Assembly: GCA_041745535.1 (NCBI GenBank)
Contig: JBGTIS010000253.1
Location: forward strand, 3,537 to 67,536
DNA from: JBGTIS01 sp041745535
GTDB taxonomy: Bacteria; Bacteroidota; Bacteroidia; Cytophagales; Cyclobacteriaceae
DNA length: 64,000 bases
Reading direction: 5' to 3'
Every line of letters begins with the position of its first letter. Position 1 is the first letter of the stretch. A program made the translations under genes and the position numbers. The notes beneath the pieces are model-generated. The model ran no database searches, was not told the origin of the DNA, and worked only from the letters and a program-made list of their open reading frames with translations. Positions 27,327-35,906 of the stretch are shown here, piece by piece.

Positions 27327-28832
27327 TTATTGTGGATTAGCTTCTATTTCTTTTAATCGCTTCCGCAAAGCTTTTACTTTATCAGGATTTTTCCTGGCCA
27401 GATTATTTTGTTCTTCCGGATCATCGGCCAGATTAAAAAGTTTGGGTTCTGTGGACAAGCCACTTTCTATTTTCTTATTTACCAGCCAGTCGGGGGCTTG
27501 GGTGCCGGGGGCAATGTATTTCCAGCTTCCCTGTCGCAAAGCCAGTACAAAGGCTTCTTCTATCAGTTCATCCCTGCCTTCGCCAGACTTGCCCAGCAAT
27601 ACGGATAGCAAATTCTGGCTATCCAGAGCTGCTGGTTTGACGATCTCCTCTCCTGCCAGATCTGCCAGCGAAGCATAAAAATCTACCTGACTAATCAGGG
27701 CATCGCTTTCAGCAGGATTAATTACCGAAGGCCAGTAAGCAATGGTGGGCACGCGGGTGCCTGCCTCGTAAGCACTGTATTTCCCTCCCCGGTACATACC
27801 GGCAGGTTTGTGGTTGCCCAGCAAGGCCTCGGCCTGATCGGCATATCCATCGTCCAGCACCGGACCGTTGTCGCTGGTAAAAATGATCAGCGTATTTTCT
27901 TCCAAACCCATTTCCTCTAATGCCCGCACGATCTGGCCGGTTACCCAGTCTACCTGTACAATGGCATCGCCCCGGGCACCCATGCTGCTTTTTCCCTGAA
28001 ACCGTGGATGAGGCAATCGCGGCACATGGATGTCGTGAAACGAGTAATATAAAAAGAAGGGTTTATCCTCACTTTCTTTCATAAAGGCCAATGCTTTCTG
28101 GGTAAGGATATCGGGGAAATCCTCGTCTTTCCACAGGGCCGATTCGCCACCGCCCATAAAACCAATGCGGCTTACGCCATTTACAATGGTTTGGCTGTGC
28201 TGAAGGTCTGCTTTTACCCGCAAAAGTTCAGGATGATCCACACCGGTGGGCCGGTTGCCTACTTTTTCCTCGTAACTAACCTGAATAGGATCGTTGGGGT
28301 CGACCTGTACTACTTCGTGATTTTCTACATACACGGTAGGGATGCGGTCACCGGTAGCGGGTAGCAAAAAGCTGTAATCAAAACCGATTTCCAAAGGGCC
28401 GGGCTTAATGGCTTCGTTCCAGTTTATATCCCCATTGCCCAGGCCTAAGTGCCATTTGCCCACCACGCCAGTCCGATACCCTGCCTGTCGCAACATTCTG
28501 GGCAGCGTGGGCATTTCGGGGCGAATCAGCAGGGGAGCATCGCCAGGTAAAATAGCCGCATTGTTTCTGAAAGCATACATGCCCGTAAGCAGCGAAAAAC
28601 GGGAAGGCGTGCAGGTGGCTGCCGAAGCGTGGGCATCGGTAAACCTGATGCCTTCTTTAGCTAATTGATCAATGTGCGGGGTTTCCACGCCGGTTGCTCC
28701 ATAACAGCCTACATCGCCATAACCAAGGTCATCTACATACAAAATAATGATATTGGTCTTTTTAAGCGTTTGGCTGTAAACCGGAGCGAGAAAAAAAACG
28801 GAAAAGGCAAAAGTTAAAAATATTTTACACAT
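27327..28832 (-). CDS. Secreted sulfatase (formylglycine-dependent)
   Basis: A 501-residue type I sulfatase with a signal peptide (1-20, ending PVYSQ). The maturation motif is CTPSR at 74-78, where Cys74 would become formylglycine. Metal-binding DD is at 34-35 (YVDDLGYGD), with GKWHLG near 125 and TSDNGP near 320. Its length and motifs place it among arylsulfatase-like enzymes that remove sulfate from polysaccharides or aromatic esters in the periplasm. A matching sulfatase-modifying gene is not in the window. The specific substrate cannot be read from sequence. Confidence 0.95.
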   Translation of the reverse strand: MCKIFLTFAFSVFFLAPVYSQTLKKTNIIILYVDDLGYGDVGCYGATGVETPHIDQLAKEGIRFTDAHASAATCTPSRFSLLTGMYAFRNNAAILPGDAPLLIRPEMPTLPRMLRQAGYRTGVVGKWHLGLGNGDINWNEAIKPGPLEIGFDYSFLLPATGDRIPTVYVENHEVVQVDPNDPIQVSYEEKVGNRPTGVDHPELLRVKADLQHSQTIVNGVSRIGFMGGGESALWKDEDFPDILTQKALAFMKESEDKPFFLYYSFHDIHVPRLPHPRFQGKSSMGARGDAIVQVDWVTGQIVRALEEMGLEENTLIIFTSDNGPVLDDGYADQAEALLGNHKPAGMYRGGKYSAYEAGTRVPTIAYWPSVINPAESDALISQVDFYASLADLAGEEIVKPAALDSQNLLSVLLGKSGEGRDELIEEAFVLALRQGSWKYIAPGTQAPDWLVNKKIESGLSTEPKLFNLADDPEEQNNLARKNPDKVKALRKRLKEIEANPQ

Positions 28833-29111
28833 AATCAGGGTGATTCATCTTTTGGTATAAACATAAAGTATTGGCATAAAATAAGCAAAATATAGGATGC
28901 ATGCATACCTTTTTTCAGTTAAATACGTTATAGATAGTATAAAGAGCAGCAGACTTGTGTAGTAGGTAGTGGTGTGTGAAACATGCTGCTCTTATATGTA
29001 TTAAAAGAAAGTAGAAAGCCATGAAACCGAGCCAGATAATTAATTCAATAAGGACTATAGTTCTGATCGGCGAGGTTCTATGGGACCGATAATACCAAAA
29101 ATTATAAAGCC

Positions 29112-29540
29112 ATGAAAAAACTACTATTTGTACTCGCTTCCTTGTTTTTGTTTGTGGCATGTACACCCAGTATACCCACAGCCAGTAACCATAAAGGTGA
29201 TAATGTAATAGACTTAAAAGGAGATGACGAGGAATATGAACTCATTATTATTGATCCCGGCTACGATAGCTGGGCGGTATCTTATGCCAAACCTATTAAT
29301 TTCTATTCGCCTTCTTATTATGAGAACTGGAACAATATTTATGTACAGGCCTGGAATGAAAAAGTAAGTCAGGTTGCCCGGTACCGGGCAGCGGATTTTC
29401 CGTTCGAGAACTACATCGATTATAATCCTGCCATCGATTATGGTGTGGAACTGAACTATAAGTTATACACTTATTTTCAGTACATTGAATCTATTTATGG
29501 CCGGCGTTATAATTTCCCGGGAAACCGGTTTAGGGGCTAA
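29112..29540 (+). CDS. DUF6146-like lipoprotein
   Basis: A 142-residue protein with a lipoprotein signal (Cys17 in FVACTP). The mature part matches a Bacteroidota family I recognise from its pattern: EYELIIIDPGYDSWAVS, then YSPSYYENWNNIYVQAWN, then YGVELNYKLYTYFQYIESIYG at the C-terminus. I believe this is DUF6146, but the number is from memory. Function unknown. It stands alone with no close co-directional neighbour. Confidence 0.75.
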   Translation: MKKLLFVLASLFLFVACTPSIPTASNHKGDNVIDLKGDDEEYELIIIDPGYDSWAVSYAKPINFYSPSYYENWNNIYVQAWNEKVSQVARYRAADFPFENYIDYNPAIDYGVELNYKLYTYFQYIESIYGRRYNFPGNRFRG

Positions 29541-30139
29541 ATCATTAAAGGCCGTTAATCCAGGCTGAGAAACCTGGTATTCATATCTTGCTGGTTATTA
29601 TTATTTTATGCATATAAGGCTGTTTGTATGATGTATCAATTCATCTGTGTGTGCAAACAGCCTTATGAGGCTTTATTTTGCCTATGTGGTTTAACAAAAC
29701 AGGTTCGTTTCATAATGCGGCATTACGAAAATACCCTATATCAGCAGTAATCTATTCCATATTCCATTAGCCAGCTAATAGAATAAGCCTCTTTTATCAT
29801 AAAGCACCCTGTTCTTGTAATATTTCAATACTCATTCGTACCATAATTCATTAGTTAGCTAATATATCAACAATGATTAGTGGCATAGCACGGCCCAATA
29901 TAATAAAGAGAAGCATTATCTGAGAAAACGGTGGTGTAATAAATAAAAGGTTATCTTTATTTAATAAGAGGCTTCTGTAATGATTTCCAATGCTGGTAGC
30001 GAATCAGGAATGTTATGTGTTCACTACCAAACAAATATACATTCCGGATTGTTAATAGACTGCCTCCATAATTACGGTTAGCCGCATATTAATCGCCATT
30101 TGAATTACCCATAACTTTTGTAGTAATTAAAATATAAAA
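29541..30139. other. Intergenic region rich in inverted repeats, no gene
   Basis: About 600 AT-rich bases without a supported gene. It contains a perfect 13-bp inverted repeat (29614-29626 and 29654-29666, 27-base loop) that may end the lipoprotein transcript, a near-perfect 24-base palindrome at 29761-29784, and a related palindrome at 29850-29864. Confidence 0.55.
29614..29666. repeat. 13-bp perfect inverted repeat
   Basis: ATAAGGCTGTTTG at 29614-29626 and CAAACAGCCTTAT at 29654-29666, with a 27-base loop. It lies 73 bases after the lipoprotein stop and could fold in RNA. The loop is long and the following T tract weak, so termination is not certain. Confidence 0.7.
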
Positions 30140-30777
30140 GTGACAAGCACTATTAAATTTTTAAGAGGTATTTCAATAATAATAGGAATATATCTCTTCC
30201 TATCGGCTTTTGCGGTATGCGAACTGAATTTGCTGAAAACATTAACGTCTACATATATCCGGATTTGAAGACTTTCCATAATGCGGTTTTTTTACCAGAC
30301 GCACCAGACTGGGTTGTGGGTGCGGCAGGCAAAAACGAATTGAAGATGGTAACTCCGTTGAATCCTGGTGGCGCGCATACCTATAACTCTCTGATGCTAG
30401 CCATCGTTCACGAACTTACGCATACCGTAGTTCTTAATGTTCGAAAACAGCAACAAACCAGGTTACCTAGCTGGTTGAATGAAGGTTATGCTTTTTATGA
30501 AGCACATCAAATGACGAGTAATATGCGTAATTGGATAAAATCAGACTTAACCAAACATGCGCCTCCATCGTGGAAACAATTGGACCAGGCAGGAACCGTT
30601 GAATTTGGTGATATGGGTGGATATGCTTTTTCAACAACCATCATTGAATTTCTGGTTCATTCATACGGATTTAAATTAAGAAAACTCATCTTGGCACCAG
30701 AGAAAATGGAAGACATATATGGTGTACCAAAAGAAGATTTGGAAAAGACGTGGGTTAAGTATTTAAGAGATCTTTAA
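30140..30777 (+). pseudogene. Gluzincin-type metallopeptidase, probably frameshifted at its N-terminus
   Basis: The body (ATG 30217 to 30777, 186 residues) carries the zinc motif HELTH with the downstream WLNEGYAFYE glutamate motif, as in peptidase MA-like gluzincins. It lacks any signal peptide, which this family normally has. Just upstream, a different frame starting at GTG 30140 encodes a good signal sequence (FLRGISIIIGIYLFLSAFA), which runs out of frame near 30215 and stops after 42 codons. The simplest reading is a gene with a lost or gained base, or a small deletion, joining signal and enzyme. The catalytic residues are intact, so a cytoplasmic product from 30217 is still possible. A sequencing error is the other explanation. 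Confidence 0.6.
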
Positions 30778-31082
30778 TATTGTGTAAAAGTAATAGCAAG
30801 GAAAGAGTAAATCAAACCGTTATGTGAAGGCCATTTTTATTTTTCTGACTCTATCAGTCCGGTTATTTTATCGGCCAGATGTAGGTCGTCTGGAGATAAA
30901 ATTATTTTCTTTCCTGTTTTCATTCTGATAAGTATCAAGATCGGTTACCTGATATATAAAAAATAAGTAAAGGGTATAGCTCGTACAGAGCATACCCTAC
31001 GGTAATTTAATCAGAAATGCGCAAAATCGCTTGAGCAGATTGAAAAACCTGCTTTATAAATGGAATGTAAAAAAGATGCGTA
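30778..31082. other. Intergenic region with a possible PH-domain gene remnant
   Basis: About 300 bases with no intact gene. On the minus strand, 30837-30943 encodes a short frame (LIRMKTGKKIILSPDD...) that looks like the tail of a bacterial PH-domain protein; its upstream part is interrupted by a stop. A hairpin at 30972-30997 is treated separately. Confidence 0.4.
30972..30997 (-). terminator. Probable terminator of the 45-residue gene
   Basis: GGGTAT and GCTC (30972-30981, with a bulged A) pair with GAGC and ATACCC (30988-30997). On the minus strand the hairpin is followed by TTTACTTATTTTTT. It lies about 85 bases after the stop of the small leftward gene. Confidence 0.5.
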
Positions 31083-31220
31083 CTAACCTTTTAACCTTTT
31101 CTTTAAATATTTGGAACCTGCCTCAATAGCCACAGCTCCCAGATAAATCTTCATGGGTTTAGAGGTTAAAACTTTATAGGCTACATAACCTAAGACTAAT
31201 CCTACTATAAGACCTTTCAT
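31083..31220 (-). CDS. 45-residue small membrane-associated protein
   Basis: ATG at 31220, stop at 31083. The sequence opens with a Gly/Leu/Val-rich hydrophobic helix (MKGLIVGLVLGYVAYKVL) and ends with a Lys-rich tail (SKYLKKRLKG). The hydrophobic-then-basic pattern suggests a peripheral or single-span inner-membrane peptide. A terminator-like hairpin lies downstream on the same strand, which supports its being a real gene. Function unknown. Confidence 0.55.
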   Translation of the reverse strand: MKGLIVGLVLGYVAYKVLTSKPMKIYLGAVAIEAGSKYLKKRLKG

Positions 31221-31421
31221 ATTTATTAATACGTTTAAAAAGTTTTCAATTGTTTAACCTATTAACCGCTTTGCAGTAGAAATGTTAGGTTAGTTTATTA
31301 TTAATATGATAAAATCTCTGAAATTATCAGTCTTTTTCATCAATATTATGCCTGTGGGCTTTCGGAAAACCCTAACTTTGAACTCCAAACTAGTGATTAA
31401 CCACTTGTAATTTGCTGATGA
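31221..31421. other. Divergent promoter region of the small gene and tgt
   Basis: About 200 AT-rich bases that should carry the promoters of the leftward 45-residue gene and of rightward tgt. I could not fix the elements. Confidence 0.4.
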
Positions 31422-32552
31422 ATGAAATTTGAACTACTGGCTACCGATACCGGTACTGCGGCTCGTGCCGGCGAAATAACTACCGATCGGGGTACTATCC
31501 AAACCCCTATTTTTATGCCGGTAGGCACGGCTGCCACGGTAAAAGCGGTACACCAGCGTGAACTGATACAGGATATCCATGCCCAGATTATTCTGGGTAA
31601 CACCTATCACCTGTATTTGCGACCCGGATTAGACGTAATCCAACAGGCAGGGGGTTTGCATGGTTTTGCCAACTGGCAACGGCCTATATTAACCGATAGT
31701 GGGGGGTATCAGGTATATTCACTGTCTGAAAAGCGGAAGATCAGCGCGGAAGGGGTTACCTTCCAATCGCATATCGATGGATCCAAACATATATTTACGC
31801 CAGAACGGGTAATGGACATTCAGCGGGTAATTGGGGCGGATATTATCATGGCTTTCGACGAATGTACGCCTTATCCCTGCGAATACGATTACGCCCGGGA
31901 GTCTATGGAAATGACCCATAAGTGGCTGGAGCGGTGCTGCCGGCACTTCGACCAGACTGAACCACTGTATGGAAACAGCCAAACGTTATTTCCTATTGTG
32001 CAGGGCAGCACGTTTAAAGATTTGCGCAGGCATTCTGCCGAAGTAATTGCCGCGGCCGACCGGGAAGGCAATGCCATTGGCGGCCTATCGGTAGGAGAAC
32101 CTGCCGAACTGATGTATGAAATGACCGAACTGGTGTGCGGCATCTTACCTAAAAATAAGCCCCGGTACCTGATGGGAGTAGGCACGCCCGCCAATATTCT
32201 GGAAGCCATTGCCCTGGGCATCGATATGTTCGACTGTGTAATGCCCACCCGAAATGCCCGCAATGGCATGTTGTTTACCACGCAGGGAATTATTAACATT
32301 AGAAATGAGCGGTGGAAGAACGATTTTTCGCCCTTAGACGAAACCTTGGGAGGTTATGTGAGTACACATTATTCAAAAGCCTATCTGCGGCACTTGGTGC
32401 TTTCCAATGAGATGTTGGGTGCGCAAATTGCCAGTATTCAGAATCTGACTTTGTATTTATGGTTAGTAAGAAAAGCCCGTGAACATATTATAGCGGGAAC
32501 TTTCGAAAGCTGGAAAAATAGTGTAATAGCACAACTGATGAGAAGAATTTAA
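31422..32552 (+). CDS. tgt: Queuine/preQ1 tRNA-ribosyltransferase, lacking the zinc ligands
   Basis: TIM-barrel enzyme that exchanges guanine 34 for preQ1 in tRNAs with GUN anticodons; 376 residues. Active-site residues are in place: Asp92 (TDSGGYQ), GGLSVGEP at 220-227 and the nucleophile Asp271 (FDCVMPTRNARNG). The C-terminal zinc site is not: where other bacteria have CxCxxC, this protein has LGGYVS (309-314), and the matching His is Gln340 (IASIQNL). Loss of the cysteines is, as I recall, usual in Bacteroidota; the His to Gln change may be extra. The lptG-type gene follows after 65 bases. Confidence 0.95.
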   Translation: MKFELLATDTGTAARAGEITTDRGTIQTPIFMPVGTAATVKAVHQRELIQDIHAQIILGNTYHLYLRPGLDVIQQAGGLHGFANWQRPILTDSGGYQVYSLSEKRKISAEGVTFQSHIDGSKHIFTPERVMDIQRVIGADIIMAFDECTPYPCEYDYARESMEMTHKWLERCCRHFDQTEPLYGNSQTLFPIVQGSTFKDLRRHSAEVIAAADREGNAIGGLSVGEPAELMYEMTELVCGILPKNKPRYLMGVGTPANILEAIALGIDMFDCVMPTRNARNGMLFTTQGIINIRNERWKNDFSPLDETLGGYVSTHYSKAYLRHLVLSNEMLGAQIASIQNLTLYLWLVRKAREHIIAGTFESWKNSVIAQLMRRI

Positions 32553-32617
32553 GCGATATCCTCATCGTTAAGCAGTTATTTTTCGTAGAAATAGGGCACA
32601 TGGTATAAGCTTGTGGT

Positions 32618-33691
32618 ATGAAGATATTAGACTGGTATATTCTTAAAAAGTTTTTGAGCACCTTTTTTTTCGTGGTACTTATCCTGGTACTTATTATTTC
32701 AGTTATTGATTTTACCGAGAAGAACGACGATTTTATCGAGCATAGCGTTTCTACCGGTGAAATATTTGGTTATTATTTCGACTTCATACCTTATATCGCG
32801 AATTTAATTACCCCCATTACCGTATTTATCGCTACTGTATTTATTACCTCAAAAATGGCCGGCCATACCGAGATTGTGGCCATGCTGAGTAGCGGCATTA
32901 GCTTTGAACGACTTATTGTACCCTATCTGATTGGTTCGGTGCTGATCGCGGTGTTCAGTTTCTTTTTAAATGGCTGGATTATTCCCAACGCGAATAAAGA
33001 CCGGATTGCCTTTGAAATAAAGTACGTAAAAAAGCCCACCAATTACGACGAACGCGACATTCATTTAAAAATAGCGCCGGAAACCTACGCGTATATGCAA
33101 AGCTATAACAACCGCTCAAATACAGGTAACCGGTTTACCTTAGAGCGAATCGCCAATAACGAATTAAAAGAAAAGCTGACTGCCCGCAGAATAGAGTGGG
33201 ATTCCGCGCAGGCCAAGTGGACCCTGAAAAACTGGACGTTGCACACTTTTGATGGTGATAAGGAAAAATTTGAAAAAGGTATAGAAAGAGACACTACCTT
33301 GTCCATCAAACCCAAAGACTTCGGCAATACCTTTGGCCTATACCAAACCATGACCCTGAATGAGTTGAACGATCATATTGATGAACTCCGGTCGAGGGGA
33401 GCGAATGATATTCCCATCTACCTTATTGAAAAATACATCCGGTACATGTCGCCGTTTTCCGCCATTATTCTTACGCTGATTGGATTAATTATGTCATCAA
33501 GAAAGCGAAGAGGCGGATCCAGTCTGCAAATAGCGGTTGGCTTCCTGCTTGCTTTTGTATATATCATATTTTTTATTTTTGCTAAAAGTCTGGCTGAAGT
33601 CAATTCCATCAGTCCTATAGTAGCTGTTTGGTTTCCAAACATTATTTTTTCCCTGATTGGGGTAGTTTTATACAAAACAGTTCCGCGCTAG
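32618..33691 (+). CDS. LptF/LptG-family permease (YjgP/YjgQ)
   Basis: A 357-residue inner-membrane protein of the LPS export ABC complex. Spans lie near 12-34, 55-78, 100-121, then a periplasmic beta-jellyroll region (about 135-270) and three C-terminal spans (about 280-355). Topology and length match LptF/LptG. Only one of the two usual paralogues is here, so the partner must be elsewhere. It is downstream of tgt. The EamA gene's GTG start overlaps its TAG stop by one base, indicating coupled translation. Confidence 0.9.
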   Translation: MKILDWYILKKFLSTFFFVVLILVLIISVIDFTEKNDDFIEHSVSTGEIFGYYFDFIPYIANLITPITVFIATVFITSKMAGHTEIVAMLSSGISFERLIVPYLIGSVLIAVFSFFLNGWIIPNANKDRIAFEIKYVKKPTNYDERDIHLKIAPETYAYMQSYNNRSNTGNRFTLERIANNELKEKLTARRIEWDSAQAKWTLKNWTLHTFDGDKEKFEKGIERDTTLSIKPKDFGNTFGLYQTMTLNELNDHIDELRSRGANDIPIYLIEKYIRYMSPFSAIILTLIGLIMSSRKRRGGSSLQIAVGFLLAFVYIIFFIFAKSLAEVNSISPIVAVWFPNIIFSLIGVVLYKTVPR

Positions 33692-34602
33692 TGGCCGAAA
33701 TCAAGCATTATCTTCAATTGCATCTGGTGGTATTCCTTTGGGGTTTTACCGCTGTATTAGGGGTGCTCATTAGCATACCTTCCGTAGAAATTGTATTTTA
33801 TCGCACCCTAATCGCGGCCATCGCCCTGGGCATTTTGTTGTATACCCGCAAGCGAAATTTTAATGTAGGCACCCGACAGACTATTAAGTTTCTGGGTACG
33901 GGCGCCCTCATTTCTATTCATTGGATTCTGTTTTTTGGAGCAGCCAAAGTAGCTACTGTGTCGGTTTGCCTGGTGGGTATGGCTACCATCTCTCTATGGA
34001 CCAGCTTTATAGAGCCAATGGCCTATAAAAAGCGCGTTCGCGTGTATGAGGTAATGTTGGGTCTGTGCGCCGTGGCAGGCTTGTATGTGATCTTCCATTT
34101 TGAGTTCAACTACGTGTTGGGTTTGTTAATGGCAGTGGCTTCCGCTTTTTTAGGGGCTGTATTTACGGTAATCAATAGTAAGTTTACCAAAACTTATAAT
34201 CCGTATATGATTACATTTTATGAAATGACTGGAGCTTTTCTGACTACTTCAATTTTTCTGCCCATCTATCAGGCTTTTATAGCTACCAATGGCATAATTC
34301 ATATGAATCCCACACCTGCCGACTGGATCTATATTACAATTTTGTCGCTGGTTTGTACGGTGTACGCCTATTCGGCTTCGGTACAGCTGATGCAAAAGAT
34401 CTCAGCATTTGTACTAAACCTGACTACCAACCTGGAACCGATATATGGTATTTTCCTGGCATTTCTGGTTTTTGGCGACAAAGAGCGTATGACGCCACAG
34501 TTTTATCTGGGGACAGCCATTATTCTGATGGCCGTACTGGTTTATCCGGTTATTAACCGCCTGTTAAGAAGGCGCATAAGAAAACAGGAAATGCAACTAT
34601 AG
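33691..34602 (+). CDS. EamA/DMT-superfamily transporter
   Basis: A 303-residue protein of about ten membrane spans in two EamA halves (about 8-135 and 150-290). The second half has the typical ITILSLVCTVYAYSASVQLM and LEPIYGIFLAFLVFGD. I use GTG 33691, which overlaps the previous stop as TAGTG. An ATG 63 bases upstream would add an unlikely tail inside the permease gene. DMT proteins export or import small metabolites; the substrate is not evident. Confidence 0.88.
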   Translation: MAEIKHYLQLHLVVFLWGFTAVLGVLISIPSVEIVFYRTLIAAIALGILLYTRKRNFNVGTRQTIKFLGTGALISIHWILFFGAAKVATVSVCLVGMATISLWTSFIEPMAYKKRVRVYEVMLGLCAVAGLYVIFHFEFNYVLGLLMAVASAFLGAVFTVINSKFTKTYNPYMITFYEMTGAFLTTSIFLPIYQAFIATNGIIHMNPTPADWIYITILSLVCTVYAYSASVQLMQKISAFVLNLTTNLEPIYGIFLAFLVFGDKERMTPQFYLGTAIILMAVLVYPVINRLLRRRIRKQEMQL

Positions 34603-34613
34603 GTAAATAAAAA

Positions 34614-34645
34614 ATCCGACAGATTTCTTTTAGAATCTGCCGGAT
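34614..34645 (-). terminator. Terminator of the HIT/greA unit
   Basis: ATCCG and CAGATT pair with AATCTG and CGGAT across 34614-34645, with one mismatch. On the minus strand it is followed by a run of T (TTTTTTATTT). It lies 20 bases beyond the HIT gene stop, and may also slow transcription from the EamA side. Confidence 0.75.
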
Positions 34646-34664
34646 CAATACAATATAAATAATA

Positions 34665-35060
34665 TTATAAAAGCTTACTCCTGATCAGTTTTGCCGTTTC
34701 GGCCAGTGCTTCGTTCGACAAATTAAGCTTTGGTTTAGAAAAGTTAATATCGCCCATGCTGTTGAGTGGTACCAGATGGATATGCGTATGTGGAACTTCA
34801 AGCCCGATTACGGCCACTCCAATTCGCAAGCAAGGAACGGCTGCCTGAATGGCTTTTGCTACATTTTTAGCGAACAGATTCAGCTCGATATAAGTATTGT
34901 TGTCCAGATCAAAAATGTAGTCCACTTCCTTTTTGGGCACTACCAGGGTGTGTCCTTTTACCAATGGATTTACGTCCAGAAAGGCAATGGCATGTTCATT
35001 TTCGTCAATGATGTGCCCGGGAATATCGCGGTTGATAATTTTTGTGAAAATGCTGGCCAT
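34665..35060 (-). CDS. HIT family hydrolase
   Basis: A 131-residue histidine-triad protein with the signature HTHIHLVP near residue 91-98. Family members hydrolyse nucleoside phosphoramidates or related nucleotides in the cytoplasm. The N-terminal SIFTKIINRDIPGHII and the GHTLVVPK segment match the HinT-like branch. It starts one base after the greA stop, so both are on one transcript. Confidence 0.95.
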   Translation of the reverse strand: MASIFTKIINRDIPGHIIDENEHAIAFLDVNPLVKGHTLVVPKKEVDYIFDLDNNTYIELNLFAKNVAKAIQAAVPCLRIGVAVIGLEVPHTHIHLVPLNSMGDINFSKPKLNLSNEALAETAKLIRSKLL

Positions 35061-35061
35061 A

Positions 35062-35535
35062 TCAGATGCTGATTTCTAGTACTTCAAATTCCATAACACC
35101 CGCCGGAGCTTCCACGCTGGCTATTTCGCCTACTTTTTTACCCAAAAGCCCTTTGCCAATAGGCGACTTTACAGAAATTTTCCCGGCTTTCAGATCAGCT
35201 TCTTCTTCAGATACAAGCACATACGATACCTGCATGCCATTTTTCTTATTCTTGATTTTTACTTTAGACAAAATAGATACTTTTGAATTATCGAGGCTGG
35301 CTTCGTCAATTACACGTGCATTCCCTACTACGGTTTCCAGTTTAGAAATTTTCAATTCGAGCAAACCCTGTGCGTCTTTGGCTGCATCATACTCAGCATT
35401 TTCGCTCAAGTCGCCTTTATCTCTTGCTTCGGCAATTTGTTTGGCCATGTCAGCTCTTCCTTTTGTCCTAAGCGCGTGTAATTCATCTTTGAGCTTTTGT
35501 AATCCTTCTTGGGTGAAATACGATATCTGTGACAT
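35062..35535 (-). CDS. greA: Transcription elongation factor GreA
   Basis: Full-length 157-residue GreA. The N-terminal coiled coil (about 1-75, with ARDKGDLSENAEYDAAKDAQ carrying the acidic tip residues) inserts in the RNA polymerase channel and stimulates cleavage of backtracked RNA. The C-terminal globular domain ends SPIGKGLLGKKVGEIASVEAP. It is followed by the HIT gene. Its promoter lies in the 370-base gap to purB. Confidence 0.97.
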   Translation of the reverse strand: MSQISYFTQEGLQKLKDELHALRTKGRADMAKQIAEARDKGDLSENAEYDAAKDAQGLLELKISKLETVVGNARVIDEASLDNSKVSILSKVKIKNKKNGMQVSYVLVSEEEADLKAGKISVKSPIGKGLLGKKVGEIASVEAPAGVMEFEVLEISI

Positions 35536-35906
35536 AACTAAAAATTTTAATTCGGATAATTCCGAAGTTACTATAAAATAAAAATACGGCCTACTAACCA
35601 GCAGCCGCCTTTGTTAATAACAATAAATTTTTTCGAACAGAGAAGATCGTATAATTAACGAACAAATCTGCGTTCTATTTTAAGAAAATTTCTTCCTGTT
35701 AGAAAAGGCAAGCGCAAAAGAAAATTGTACTTACCCGTTTAGAAATGATAGCAAATCTACCTATTTTCGGCGAATCTACAAAGCAGAATTTAAGTTAGAT
35801 TGCTTGGCTACTGAATTAAAACCTTGTACATACAGACTTTAATCGCTGTTTTAAGTGTTATGACAATTTCTAAACCTTTCTGCCATAACGGCCATAGTCG
35901 TTACTG
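35536..35906. other. Intergenic region between purB and greA, no gene
   Basis: About 370 AT-rich bases with no coding frame or RNA that I recognise. Both neighbours are leftward, so it holds the end of the purB transcript and the greA promoter. No convincing terminator hairpin is seen after purB. Confidence 0.45.

Noticed and set aside
33628..33690. Upstream ATG for the EamA transporter
   Set aside because: It lies within the LptG-type coding region and adds a non-family tail; the GTG overlapping the stop fits better.
35066..35581. 171-codon frame antisense to greA
   Set aside because: Fully explained as the complementary strand of a conserved gene.
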